A stretch of 54,561 nt of DNA from Betaproteobacteria bacterium (GTDB lineage Bacteria > Pseudomonadota > Gammaproteobacteria > Burkholderiales > Rhodocyclaceae): assembly GCA_009781175.1 (NCBI GenBank), contig WQYQ01000023.1:1-54561 (forward strand). The letters run 5' to 3'. Shown here in pieces: positions 1 through 7,623 of the stretch. The position numbers were made by a program, and so were the translations under genes. Below the pieces are notes generated by a model. The model saw only the letters and a list, made by a program, of their open reading frames with translations, was not told where the DNA came from and did no database searches. Position 1 is the stretch's first letter. Each line of letters begins with the position of its first letter.

Positions 1-168
1 GATGTTGTAATCGATGAAATAGCCCACGTAGTACACGCCCGGAGGCGGCGCGCTGGCTGCTTGGATGCCGGTGATACCGGGCACATAGTGGCCGTCGGCC
101 TGAGCGCCGGTGGCGGCTAGGGTACCCAGCAGGGCCAGGGCCGCTGCGGTGATGTTTGTCTTTTGCAT
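1..168 (-). CDS. MetA/SphA-like secreted protein of the phenol meta-pathway, 5' part only
   Basis: Only the first 56 codons are in the window; the gene runs off the left edge. It starts at an ATG at 168, preceded by a GGAGAC ribosome site. The N-terminus is a clear Sec signal peptide (MQKTNI, then an Ala/Leu-rich core ending GAQA, about residue 24). The mature start, DGHYVPGITGIQAASAPPPG followed by VYY, resembles the Phenol_MetA_deg family (PF13557), outer-membrane or periplasmic proteins often encoded beside meta-cleavage operons and thought to help uptake of aromatics. It is the last visible gene of the dmp operon, 198 bp after dmpG, with a palindromic repeat in the gap. The family call rests on 30 mature residues and the context. 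Confidence 0.7.
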   Translation of the reverse strand, partial: MQKTNITAAALALLGTLAATGAQADGHYVPGITGIQAASAPPPGVYYVGYFIDYNI

Positions 169-247
169 ATGGTTGTCTCCTCGTTTTTTTATTTGATTTG
201 GTTGGCGGCTTCATCCCGGGTTGAATGGGCATTGCCAAAAAGCAAGA

Positions 248-338
248 TGTAGGTCGGGGCGAGCAAAGCGATGCCCTGCATCGCTATTGCGCCGCGACGC
301 CTGAATGTTGGGGTTCGCTTTGCTCGCCCCAACCTACA
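248..338. repeat. Palindromic intergenic repeat, copy A
   Basis: An imperfect inverted repeat of about 91 bp. The left arm begins TGTAGGTCGGGGCGAGCAAA and the right arm ends TGCTCGCCCCAACCTACA. It lies between dmpG and the MetA-like gene. The same element occurs at 5797-5888 between dmpB and dmpC. RNA from either strand could fold into a long hairpin, so it may stabilise or partly terminate the operon transcript. That role is inference. Confidence 0.8.
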
Positions 339-366
339 AATAGGTTCCGATGAAATGCGGATCGAA

Positions 367-1428
367 TCAGGTGGTGCGCGCCACGTCCTTGAGCAGACCG
401 CGTTCCTTGGCCATGGTCATGGCTGTGTCTTCGATCATGTCTTCCTGGCCGCCGATCATCTTCTTGCGGCCGAGTTCGACCAGGATGTCGCGCGCCGGCA
501 CGCCGAAGCGGGCCGCGGCGCGTTTGGCCGGAAGCACGAACGTGGAGTACACGCCGGCGTAGCCGAGCGTCAGTGATTCGCGGTCCACGCGCACGAGGTG
601 ATCCATCATCGGCACGATGATGTCCTCGGCCACGTCCATCAGCTTGAACAGATCGACGCCGGTTTCGATGCCCATGCGCTCGCACACGGCGGCGAACACT
701 TCCAGCGGCGTATTGCCGGCGCCCGCGCCGAGGCCGGCGGCGGAGCCGTCGATGCGGCGCGCGCCCGCTTCGATGGCGGCGATGGAATTGGCGACGCCCA
801 TGCCCAGGTTGTGATGGCCGTGAAAGCCGATTTCAGTCTCGGGCTTGAGCACCGCGCGCAAGGCCGCGACTCGGTCGGTGACATCAGCCGGCAGCATGTA
901 GCCCGCCGAATCGGTGATGTAGATGGTTTGCGCGCCATACGATTCCATCAGCTTGCCTTGCTGGGCCAGGCCCTGCGGATCGTTGAGGTGAGCCATCATG
1001 AGAAAGCCGGTGGCGTCCATGCCCAGCTTGCGCGCGAACGCGATGTGCTGCGGCGAGGTATCGGCTTCGGTGCAGTGCGTGGCGACGTGCACGCTGCGCG
1101 CGCCGCAGTCGTAAGCCGACTGCAAATCCCGCATGGTGCCCATGCCGGGAATCAGCAGGACGGAGATCTTGGCCTGCTTCATCTTCGGCGCTACGGCTTT
1201 CAGGTAATCCTCGTTGCTGGCGAGCGCGAAGCCGTGTTGCAGCGAGTTGCCGCCCAGGCCGCCGCCGTGGGTGACCTGGATCATCGGCACGCCGGCATCA
1301 TCGAGCGCGGTGGCTACCTTGACCATTTGCTCGACCGAAATCTGCTCGCGCTTGGCATGCATGCCATCGCGCAGGCACATGTCATGCAGCATGACCTTGC
1401 GGCCCTTCAAACTGCTTGGACTGCTCAT
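367..1428 (-). CDS. dmpG: 4-hydroxy-2-oxovalerate aldolase
   Basis: Cleaves 4-hydroxy-2-oxovalerate to pyruvate and acetaldehyde, the last carbon-cutting step of catechol meta-cleavage. The 353-residue protein is a HMGL-type TIM barrel. The N-terminal motif [15 protein letters not shown] carries the catalytic Arg-Asp pair, and [11 protein letters not shown] supplies the two metal-binding histidines. The C-terminal part matches the DmpG communication domain, which pairs with the dehydrogenase so that acetaldehyde is channelled. The ATG at 1428 overlaps the dmpF stop by one base (TGATG), implying translational coupling of the two partners. Upstream in-frame codons exist but lie inside dmpF. Length is near the usual 345. 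Confidence 0.96.
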   Translation of the reverse strand: MSSPSSLKGRKVMLHDMCLRDGMHAKREQISVEQMVKVATALDDAGVPMIQVTHGGGLGGNSLQHGFALASNEDYLKAVAPKMKQAKISVLLIPGMGTMRDLQSAYDCGARSVHVATHCTEADTSPQHIAFARKLGMDATGFLMMAHLNDPQGLAQQGKLMESYGAQTIYITDSAGYMLPADVTDRVAALRAVLKPETEIGFHGHHNLGMGVANSIAAIEAGARRIDGSAAGLGAGAGNTPLEVFAAVCERMGIETGVDLFKLMDVAEDIIVPMMDHLVRVDRESLTLGYAGVYSTFVLPAKRAAARFGVPARDILVELGRKKMIGGQEDMIEDTAMTMAKERGLLKDVARTT

Positions 1429-2342
1429 CACGCGGCCTCCGTGGCTTTGAGCTGGAGCGTTCCAGCCAGAATTTCTTCGGCGAACATCTCGGCGGTCCGG
1501 CATGCGGCCGCGGTCATGATGTCCAGATTGCCCGCGTACTTCGGCAGGTAGTCGCCGAGTCCGGCCACCTCCATGAACACCGACACGCGCTTGCCGTCGA
1601 ACACCGGGCCATTGACGAGGCGATAGCCCGGGACATATTTCTGCACCTCGGCAATCATCGCCAGCACCGAGTCGATGATGCGGGCCTGATCCGGCGCGTC
1701 ATCGGTCATACAGTTGATGGTGTTGCGCATGATCAGCGGTGGCTCGGCCGGATTGATGATCGCGATGGCCTTGCCGCGCCGGGCGCCGCCGACCTGCACG
1801 ATGGCGTTCGAAGTGGTGTAGGTGAATTCGTCCAGGTTCATGCGCGTGCCCGGGCCGATCGACTTGGAGGCCAGCGTGGCGACGATCTCCGCATAGTCCA
1901 CCGACTGCACGCGGGCGACGGCATTGACGATCGGAATCGTGGCCTGGCCCGCGCACGAGATCATGTTGACGTTCATTTCCGCTTTGTCGGCGTGCTCGCG
2001 TAAATTGACCGGGGGAACGCACAGGGGGCCGATGGCGGCCGGCGTGAGGTCGATCATCATCACGCCCAGCTCATTGAGCTTGCGCGAGTTTTCCGCATGC
2101 ACGTAGGCCGATGTCGCATCGAATGCGATCTGAATACCATCGTCCAGCACATGAGGTAGCAGGCCATCCACGCCATCGGCGGTGGTTTTCAGACCCATGT
2201 CGCGCGCGCGCGCCAGTCCTTCGGAGGCAGCATCAATGCCGACCATCCACACCGGCTCCAGCACCGGGCTGCGTTTGACCTTGTAGATCAGGTCGGTGCC
2301 GATGTTGCCCGAACCGATCAAGGCGCATTTGATTTTTTTCAT
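1428..2342 (-). CDS. dmpF: Acetaldehyde dehydrogenase (acylating)
   Basis: Oxidises the toxic acetaldehyde released by DmpG to acetyl-CoA, using NAD and coenzyme A, in a channelled complex with DmpG. The 304-residue protein starts [18 protein letters not shown], a Rossmann fold with GSGNIG. The active-site cysteine lies in [17 protein letters not shown], and [17 protein letters not shown] is typical of the family. I chose the ATG at 2342, four bases after the dmpI stop, because the reading frame upstream of it lies within dmpI. Length is slightly shorter than the usual 307-316. The gene is coupled to dmpG by a one-base overlap. Confidence 0.96.
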   Translation of the reverse strand: MKKIKCALIGSGNIGTDLIYKVKRSPVLEPVWMVGIDAASEGLARARDMGLKTTADGVDGLLPHVLDDGIQIAFDATSAYVHAENSRKLNELGVMMIDLTPAAIGPLCVPPVNLREHADKAEMNVNMISCAGQATIPIVNAVARVQSVDYAEIVATLASKSIGPGTRMNLDEFTYTTSNAIVQVGGARRGKAIAIINPAEPPLIMRNTINCMTDDAPDQARIIDSVLAMIAEVQKYVPGYRLVNGPVFDGKRVSVFMEVAGLGDYLPKYAGNLDIMTAAACRTAEMFAEEILAGTLQLKATEAA

Positions 2343-2346
2343 GGTC

Positions 2347-2568
2347 TTATAGCTCTTGCGGTTTTTCGTTCTGCTTGGCCGCGTTGCGCTCGGCCAGCGT
2401 GACGCCGCCGACCGAAAATTCATCGTCACCGTGTTCGGTGATAAGAATCCGCACCGTGGAGGGGCTGACCTCCAAAGCGGTGGCAACCGCCTGACTCATC
2501 GCTACCATGACGCGGCGTTTCTGCTCGGTGGTTCTTCCCGCCGCAAGGTGCATTTCAATGATGGGCAT
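2347..2568 (-). CDS. dmpI: 4-oxalocrotonate tautomerase
   Basis: Converts 2-hydroxymuconate to 2-oxo-3-hexenedioate. After removal of Met the protein would begin with Pro1, the catalytic base of the family. Arg11, Arg39 and Phe50 (numbered from Pro1) are all present in [22 protein letters not shown] and DDEFSVGG, so all known active-site positions are intact. At 73 residues it is about ten longer than classical 62-residue enzymes, because of a charged C-terminal tail. It follows dmpH after an unusually long 139-bp gap filled by a palindromic element, and precedes dmpF by four bases. Its product is the substrate of DmpH. Confidence 0.95.
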   Translation of the reverse strand: MPIIEMHLAAGRTTEQKRRVMVAMSQAVATALEVSPSTVRILITEHGDDEFSVGGVTLAERNAAKQNEKPQEL

Positions 2569-2593
2569 GACAATGTTCCTTCAACAATTGAGC

Positions 2594-2710
2594 CACCCCG
2601 GCCTGACGTCCGGGGATTCCTCGATACGGTCCAGGGGAGCCTTCGGCTCCATAAACGATTGCTCGCAATCCCCGTCATAAATAACGGGGATTGCGCTCGA
2701 CGCGTGTTCA
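2594..2710. repeat. 117-bp palindromic element, copy 4 (starts at the dmpH stop codon)
   Basis: Read on the plus strand it begins CACCCCGGCC and ends GACGCGTGTTCA, with three internal hairpins: CCCCGGCCTGACGTCCGGGG, GGAGCCTTCGGCTCC, and AATCCCCGTCATAAATAACG continuing GGGATT. The layout, ends and length match the copies in the DUF486 gene (24459-24576) and dnaX (34251-34368), though its middle differs more. The last three plus-strand bases, TCA, are the dmpH stop codon read on the minus strand. Confidence 0.75.
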
Positions 2711-3502
2711 AACAAAGCGCACCGACACGCTGCCCAGTTCCTGGTAACGGGCCGTCACGTAGTCACCGGCTTTGACGGCGATGGCTTCCGTAATGCCGCC
2801 GCTCATCACGAAGCTGCCTACCGGCAAGTCCTCGCCAAGTTCATGCAGCACGCTGACCAGCAGGACGATCGCATCGGCCGGATGCCCCATGACGGCGGCC
2901 GATGCGCTCATCGTCACGGCCTCGCCGTTCTTTTCCATCACCACGCCCAGCGTGTCGAGGTCGAGTTCATCGGCGTAGCGTGCGCGGCCACCGGCCACGT
3001 AACGAGCAGACGATCCGTTATCCGCGACGACGCTCGGGAGGTCGAACTTGAAACCCGAGAAACGCGAGTCGATGATCTCGATCGCCGGTACAACGAAATC
3101 CGTGGCGGCCAGCACTTCGTCGCGTGTCACCTTAGCGCCGGCAAGGCGCGTCTTGGTGACGAAGGCGACTTCGCATTCGACACGCGGGTGCACCAGATCC
3201 GACGTGGTGACAGCCGAATTCTCGGGCCGCGCCATGTCGGCCAGCAGGAAGCCGATCGAGGGCACGTTGACGCCCATTTGCTGCATCTTGGCTTTCGACG
3301 TCAGCCCCGCTTTCCAGCCGGTCTGCCGGCGGCCTTGCGCCAGCCAGCGGCGGCGCAACTCCATCTGCACCGCATAGCCATCGGCGAGGGTCATGCCGGG
3401 AAAATCGTCGGTCAGCTTTGGGATCGCCTTGGCGTTCACTTGCGCGGCTTCGATGCGGTCGGTCAGGCGTGCGATGTCCTCGCGGCTCAAGCTTATGTTC
3501 AC
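2708..3502 (-). CDS. dmpH: 4-oxalocrotonate (2-oxo-3-hexenedioate) decarboxylase
   Basis: Decarboxylates 2-oxo-3-hexenedioate to 2-hydroxypenta-2,4-dienoate; in known systems it forms a complex with the hydratase DmpE. I prefer the GTG at 3502, which gives 264 residues, exactly the family length, with AAGGAG about 7 bases upstream. It overlaps the dmpE stop by four bases (GTGA), so the two partners are translationally coupled. Assigned to DmpH rather than its paralogue DmpE by KLTDDFPGMTLADGYAVQ, GWKAGLTSKAKMQQMGV, SRFSGFKFDLPSVVADNGSS and GSVSVRFV. A palindromic element begins at its stop codon. Confidence 0.94.
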   Translation of the reverse strand: MNISLSREDIARLTDRIEAAQVNAKAIPKLTDDFPGMTLADGYAVQMELRRRWLAQGRRQTGWKAGLTSKAKMQQMGVNVPSIGFLLADMARPENSAVTTSDLVHPRVECEVAFVTKTRLAGAKVTRDEVLAATDFVVPAIEIIDSRFSGFKFDLPSVVADNGSSARYVAGGRARYADELDLDTLGVVMEKNGEAVTMSASAAVMGHPADAIVLLVSVLHELGEDLPVGSFVMSGGITEAIAVKAGDYVTARYQELGSVSVRFV

Positions 3503-4296
3503 AGGGCGCTCCTTCCATGAAAGCGGGCACGGCATGTGCCCAGGCCGCCCACCTGGCAGACGAGTTCGTCGCCATCGGTCACCGGAACCAGCGACGACTG
3601 CGAACCCGACAGAATGATTTCGCCGGCGCGAAACGGCAGGCCCAGTTCGCCCAGGGTATTGGCCAGCCAAACCACGGCATTGACGGGCGAGCCTTGCACC
3701 GCCGCGCCGACGCCGGTGGAGAACAGTTCGCCGTTCTTGCGCAGCACCATGCCGGCCAGGGTCAGATCGAGCTTGCGCGGATCGCCCTTGACGTCGCCGA
3801 GCAGGAAGACGCCGCAGGAGGCGTTGTCGGCCACGGTGTCCTGGATTTTGATTTTCCAGTCGCGGATGCGCGAATCGACGATCTCGAAACACGGCGCGAC
3901 GTAAGCGGTGGCGCGGATCACGTCGGTGGCGGTGATGCCGGGGCCTTGCAGGTCGCGCTCCAGGACAAAGGCCAGCTCGGCCTCGGCCTTGGGTTGGATC
4001 AACTGGTTTAGATCGACGCCCTCGCTTTCGCTGCGCACCATGCCCGATGTCAATTGCCCGAAATCGGGTTGGAAAACGCCGAGGAGGTCCTGAACCGGCT
4101 TGCTGGTGACGCCGATTTTTTTGCCGACGATGGTCTCGCCGGCGTCGACGCGGCGGCTTACGGTGCGCAGTTGAATCGCGTAGGCATCGCGCAGGCTGAT
4201 GTTTGGCTCGCGCTCGATCAGCGGAGACAGAACGCGGCGCGCTTTCCAGGCGTCATACAGCTCGTCGCCGAGCCGTTCGATGGTGTGGGCATCCAT
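3499..4296 (-). CDS. dmpE: 2-oxopent-4-enoate (2-hydroxypenta-2,4-dienoate) hydratase
   Basis: Hydrates 2-hydroxypenta-2,4-dienoate to 4-hydroxy-2-oxovalerate, the substrate of DmpG. Recognised by VGKKIGVTSKPVQDLLGVFQ, PDFGQLTSGM, SRIRDWKIKIQDTVADNASC and GSPVNAVVWLANTLG, all typical of DmpE/MhpD. Length is 265 residues from the ATG at 4296 (family about 261). A TTG at 4302 would add two residues and sits at better spacing from GAGGG, so the exact start is uncertain by two codons. It lies 12 bp after dmpC and overlaps dmpH. Hydratase and decarboxylase side by side agree with their known physical association. Confidence 0.94.
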   Translation of the reverse strand: MDAHTIERLGDELYDAWKARRVLSPLIEREPNISLRDAYAIQLRTVSRRVDAGETIVGKKIGVTSKPVQDLLGVFQPDFGQLTSGMVRSESEGVDLNQLIQPKAEAELAFVLERDLQGPGITATDVIRATAYVAPCFEIVDSRIRDWKIKIQDTVADNASCGVFLLGDVKGDPRKLDLTLAGMVLRKNGELFSTGVGAAVQGSPVNAVVWLANTLGELGLPFRAGEIILSGSQSSLVPVTDGDELVCQVGGLGTCRARFHGRSAL

Positions 4297-4308
4297 GCTC
4301 AAATTCCC

Positions 4309-5769
4309 TCAGAGTTTGACGCAGACATTGCGCAGCTCGGTGTAGAACTCCAGCGAGTGCACGCCGCCTTCGCGGCCGATGCCGGATTGTTTGGAGCCGC
4401 CGAAAGGTGTGCGCAGATCGCGCAGGAACCAACTGTTGATCCAGGTGATGCCGACCTCGATCGCCTCGGCCATGCGGTGCGCGCGGCCGAGGTCGTTGGT
4501 CCAGATCGTGGTCGACAAGCCGTAGCGATTGGCGTTGGCCAAGGCCGCCACTTCTTCTTCGCTGTCGAAGGGGCGAATGTGGCAGCACGGGCCGAAGATT
4601 TCCTCGCGCACCACCGCGGCGGTCTCGGGCAGGCCGGTCCAGATCGTCGGCTGCACCCACGCGCCATTGGCCAGTTCAGGCGGCATGGCTGGAACGCCGC
4701 CGCCGGTCACCACCGTTGCGCCATCGGCCACTGCCTTGGCGTAGTACGAGAGCACCTTGCGCTTGTGCTCCTGGCTGATGAGCGGGCCGTAGTTGGCCCC
4801 TTTGTCTGTCGGGCGACCGTACTTGACCGCCTCACAGCGCGCTTTCAGCGCCGCGACAAAGCGCTCGAAGATCGGCCGTTCGACGTACACGCGCTCGGTG
4901 CCCAGGCACACCTGCCCGGTGTTCATGAAGGCCGAGCGGAAGATGCCTTCGCAGGCATCCTCGAAGTTGCAGTCGGCGAACACGATGCCCGCGTTCTTGC
5001 CGCCCAACTCGAATGAGACATCGCGGATGCCTTCGGCGGCGGCTTTCATGATGGCGGTTCCGGTGCTGGTCTCGCCGGTGAAGGTGATCGCATCGACCTC
5101 TTCGTGCCGGGTCAGAAATTCTCCCGCTGCATCCGGACCGAACCCATGCACCACGTTGTAAACACCCGGCGGTACGCCGACCGCGTTCATGACTTCACCG
5201 AGCAGAGCCGCGGTGGCCGGCGTCTCTTCCGAAGGTTTGACGACCACGGTATTGCCGCAGGCCAGGGCCGGGCCGACTTTCCAGGTCATCAGCATGAAAG
5301 GCGCATTCCACGGGCTGATGACGGCCACCACGCCCTTGGGCTTGCGGATCGAATAGTTCAGCGCGCCGCGGCCATCCGGCGTGTCCATCCGGAAACTCTC
5401 GGTGGGCACGTTTTTGATGGTATCGGCGAAGATTTTGAAGTTCGCGGCCCCGCGCGGCACGAAAGCGTGCGCAATCACATGGTGCGGCTGGCCGGTGTCG
5501 GCCTCCTCGGCCGCAACGAAGTCGTCGAAGCGTTGGGTGATGCCGTCGGCAATGGCGTAAAGCATGTCTACGCGGGCTGCCACGTTCATGCGTCCCCAAT
5601 CACCGTGGAGCGCCGCACGTGCCGCCGCCACCGCGGCATCGATCTCGGCTTGGCCGCCTTCGCAGACGCGCCCGATCAGTTGACCGTCAAGCGGCGAACG
5701 TTTCTCGAAAGTTCGCCCGTCGCTTGAGTCCTGGTATTTGCCGTTGATGAAGTGCTGGATTGAGTTCAT
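4309..5769 (-). CDS. dmpC: 2-hydroxymuconic semialdehyde dehydrogenase
   Basis: NAD-dependent oxidation of the ring-cleavage product 2-hydroxymuconic semialdehyde to 2-hydroxymuconate. The 486-residue length from the ATG at 5769 equals that of classical DmpC/XylG. Aldehyde-dehydrogenase motifs are complete: SPWNAPFMLMTWK, GNTVVVKPSEETP, the general-base glutamate in SFELGGKN, and the nucleophile in NTGQVCLGTERVYV. The C-terminus PFGGSKQSGIGREGG is intact. Codons in frame further upstream run into a palindromic repeat and have no family match, so they are excluded. No strong ribosome site is visible. The 140-bp gap to dmpB contains repeat copy B. The hydrolytic alternative (dmpD) is absent, so this oxidative branch carries the pathway. 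Confidence 0.96.
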   Translation of the reverse strand: MNSIQHFINGKYQDSSDGRTFEKRSPLDGQLIGRVCEGGQAEIDAAVAAARAALHGDWGRMNVAARVDMLYAIADGITQRFDDFVAAEEADTGQPHHVIAHAFVPRGAANFKIFADTIKNVPTESFRMDTPDGRGALNYSIRKPKGVVAVISPWNAPFMLMTWKVGPALACGNTVVVKPSEETPATAALLGEVMNAVGVPPGVYNVVHGFGPDAAGEFLTRHEEVDAITFTGETSTGTAIMKAAAEGIRDVSFELGGKNAGIVFADCNFEDACEGIFRSAFMNTGQVCLGTERVYVERPIFERFVAALKARCEAVKYGRPTDKGANYGPLISQEHKRKVLSYYAKAVADGATVVTGGGVPAMPPELANGAWVQPTIWTGLPETAAVVREEIFGPCCHIRPFDSEEEVAALANANRYGLSTTIWTNDLGRAHRMAEAIEVGITWINSWFLRDLRTPFGGSKQSGIGREGGVHSLEFYTELRNVCVKL

Positions 5770-5796
5770 GGATCTGGTAGATATGTTCGGCCGGGT

Positions 5797-5888
5797 TGTA
5801 GGTTGGGGTGAGCGAAGCGATGCCCAACAGTTAGACGTCACGGTGCGATAGCCATTGTTGGGGTTCGCTTTGCTCACCCCAACCTACA
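5797..5888. repeat. Palindromic intergenic repeat, copy B
   Basis: The same element as at 248-338: the left arm begins TGTAGGTTGGGGTGAGCGAA and the right arm ends TGCTCACCCCAACCTACA. It fills most of the dmpB-dmpC gap. The arms are near-complementary over about 25 bases with an unpaired middle. Its place inside an operon suggests a transcript-stability or attenuation effect, which is inference. Confidence 0.82.
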
Positions 5889-5909
5889 CCGGCGATCAAT
5901 GAATGAGAC

Positions 5910-6848
5910 TTAGGTCAAAACGGTCAGGAAGCTCTCGTGCAGCTTGCGCTGCGGGTAGTCAAGACCCGGGCCGAGGCTTTCGAACTCCCAATCGGTCGGG
6001 ATCCAATCCGGATAGGGCTGGTAGCCGCCGGCGAAGGTCTCGAAACGGTTGCCCGAAGGATCGAACGCGTAGATGGTTTCGCCGCGCGTGATGCCATGAC
6101 GGGTCGGGCCGATGTCGATAGGCACCTCGTTCATCGACATGATGTCGCCGGCACGCAGGGTCTTTTCCCATGAATTGAGCCAGAACGAAACATGGTGCAG
6201 CTTGCCGGGTTGCTCGTGCACCACGAAGGCGACATCGTGCGATTTGTGCCCGCACGACAGCCAGATGGCGGCTTCGCCCGCGGGCCCGCCCTTGGGCATG
6301 AACACGCGTTCGACGAGGTAGAAGCCCAGCACTTCCATGAAAATTTTCTTGTTCTGGTCGATGTTCGGGCCGTACATCAGGCAATGGTCCATACGCACCG
6401 GCGCGATGCCTCTTTCCGAATTTTTTAGGTCCCACGGTGGAGGGTTCAGATTCGGTAAGCCGTTGCCGACCTGTGTTTTCTCCGCGTACAACTCAATCAA
6501 GTGGCCAGACGGGAGCTCAAAGCGCACCCGCTCACCGGTTTCGAGCATGTCGCCGGCAGGAATGCGCTCGGTCTTGAGGCCGTACGCCTTCAGGTCCGCA
6601 TCAAATTTTTCGAGTGTCGCCTTGTCGAGCACCTTGAAGGCAAAGAAGTCGAGTCCCGCCTGGTCGGCCTGCCGCAGCACGAGGCTGTTGTGGTCGCGCT
6701 CGTCCCAGCACTTGTAGTAGACGCGTCCCTGCTTGTCACGGCCCGTCTCCACCAAGCCGAGCACATCACCATAAAACTTCGTTGCGGCAGCCATATCGAG
6801 CACGCGAATTTGTGCGTGTCCGGGGCGCAATACACCTGTCAATGCCAT
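5910..6848 (-). CDS. dmpB: Catechol 2,3-dioxygenase
   Basis: Extradiol ring cleavage of catechol between C2 and C3, giving yellow 2-hydroxymuconic semialdehyde; Fe(II)-dependent homotetramer in the family. The 312-residue protein has two vicinal-oxygen-chelate modules. By alignment with XylE, the iron ligands are His155 (MDHCLMYG), His219 (LHHVSFWL) and Glu270 (NRFETFAGG). The active-site residues are His204, His251 (PTRHGIT) and Tyr260, with the same spacing as in XylE. The C-terminus FLTVLT is typical. It follows the ferredoxin gene by 95 bp. TTTAAAGGAGACGAAAA before the ATG contains a good ribosome site. Confidence 0.97.
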   Translation of the reverse strand: MALTGVLRPGHAQIRVLDMAAATKFYGDVLGLVETGRDKQGRVYYKCWDERDHNSLVLRQADQAGLDFFAFKVLDKATLEKFDADLKAYGLKTERIPAGDMLETGERVRFELPSGHLIELYAEKTQVGNGLPNLNPPPWDLKNSERGIAPVRMDHCLMYGPNIDQNKKIFMEVLGFYLVERVFMPKGGPAGEAAIWLSCGHKSHDVAFVVHEQPGKLHHVSFWLNSWEKTLRAGDIMSMNEVPIDIGPTRHGITRGETIYAFDPSGNRFETFAGGYQPYPDWIPTDWEFESLGPGLDYPQRKLHESFLTVLT

Positions 6849-6943
6849 TTTTCGTCTCCTTTAAAAATTTCGATAAAACAACATGACGATCTCCGTCGCC
6901 TTAGGAAAAACGCTGCGCCGAAATCATTCCGCTTCCAAAACCT

Positions 6944-7243
6944 TTAGCGCCGTACCACGTGTTGCAGCTTTCCAATCACGCGTAGCAGGAGGTTGCTACG
7001 CGGGTAGATGCAGCAAGCCAGAACTTCCCGATTGGCTTCATCCTCCTTGGACACATGGGCTCTGCTCATGACCGTTTGACTGTATTCGCCCGAAACAACC
7101 TTGACCTTGCAGACGCCGCAGCCCCCGCCGCGGCATCCCACCGGGATGCCGCGCTTGCCGGAGCGGGCCAGCGCCTTGAGCGCGGATTCAGCCTCGTTGC
7201 ACTGAAACGATTCGCCCGTCTCTTCGAGCATGACTTGGTACAC
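6944..7243 (-). CDS. dmpQ: Chloroplast-type 2Fe-2S ferredoxin for catechol dioxygenase reactivation
   Basis: A 99-residue ferredoxin of the DmpQ/XylT type, which re-reduces oxidised iron in catechol 2,3-dioxygenase. Cluster ligands are Cys37, Cys42, Cys45 and Cys77 in IPVGCRGGGCGVCKVKVVSG and VLACC. The run PVGCRGGGCG is the XylT hallmark and differs from the DmpP N-terminal ferredoxin domain. I chose the GTG at 7243, 11 bp after dmpO with GAGGAG upstream; no ATG fits. The protein ends at residue 99, with no FAD or NAD domain, so it cannot stand in for the phenol hydroxylase reductase DmpP. DmpP would normally be encoded exactly here and is missing. Confidence 0.93.
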   Translation of the reverse strand: MYQVMLEETGESFQCNEAESALKALARSGKRGIPVGCRGGGCGVCKVKVVSGEYSQTVMSRAHVSKEDEANREVLACCIYPRSNLLLRVIGKLQHVVRR

Positions 7244-7254
7244 CAGATCACTCC

Positions 7255-7608
7255 TCAGGCGGCGGACAGCGTATTGAGGCCGGGGGTCTGAAAGCGGATC
7301 TGGTCCTTGTGCTCGATTCCGTTTTCCTTGAGGCTCAGATTGAACTGAGGCTGCCAGGGCTGGTTGGATTTCAGCCATTGAACTTTCGTCCAATCGACTT
7401 TTTCGGCATCCGGGTCGGGCTGGATCAGCGTCTTCAGCGGCCCTTCGACAAATTCGCGGAATTTCATTTGCGGTGGCACGCAGGTCAAAAACGCCGACGC
7501 AAAAAGCAGATGGTGATCCCTGCTCACGTAAACGAGTTGCTGGCCAAGAAACTTGTCGACGCTGTCGCGGGGTACGCCGATGTATTCCTTCAATGCGGCT
7601 ACAGGCAT
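7255..7608 (-). CDS. dmpO: Phenol hydroxylase component DmpO
   Basis: Small (gamma-type) subunit of the multicomponent phenol hydroxylase; with DmpL and DmpN it forms the (LNO)2 oxygenase. The 117-residue length is close to the family's 119. MPVAALKEYIGVPRDSVDKF and the region around FREFVEGPLKTLIQPDPDA fit the DmpO family. It starts 15 bp after dmpN, with CGGGAGAATC upstream of the ATG, and ends 11 bp before the ferredoxin gene dmpQ. In the well-known operon order dmpP would follow, so the O-Q junction marks the missing reductase. Confidence 0.93.
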   Translation of the reverse strand: MPVAALKEYIGVPRDSVDKFLGQQLVYVSRDHHLLFASAFLTCVPPQMKFREFVEGPLKTLIQPDPDAEKVDWTKVQWLKSNQPWQPQFNLSLKENGIEHKDQIRFQTPGLNTLSAA

Positions 7609-7623
7609 TTTGATTCTCCCGGG

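Noticed and set aside
6944..7243. The ferredoxin as a truncated dmpP
   Set aside because: Its core PVGCRGGGCGVC is that of DmpQ/XylT, not the DmpP ferredoxin domain, and no FAD or NAD domain sequence follows.
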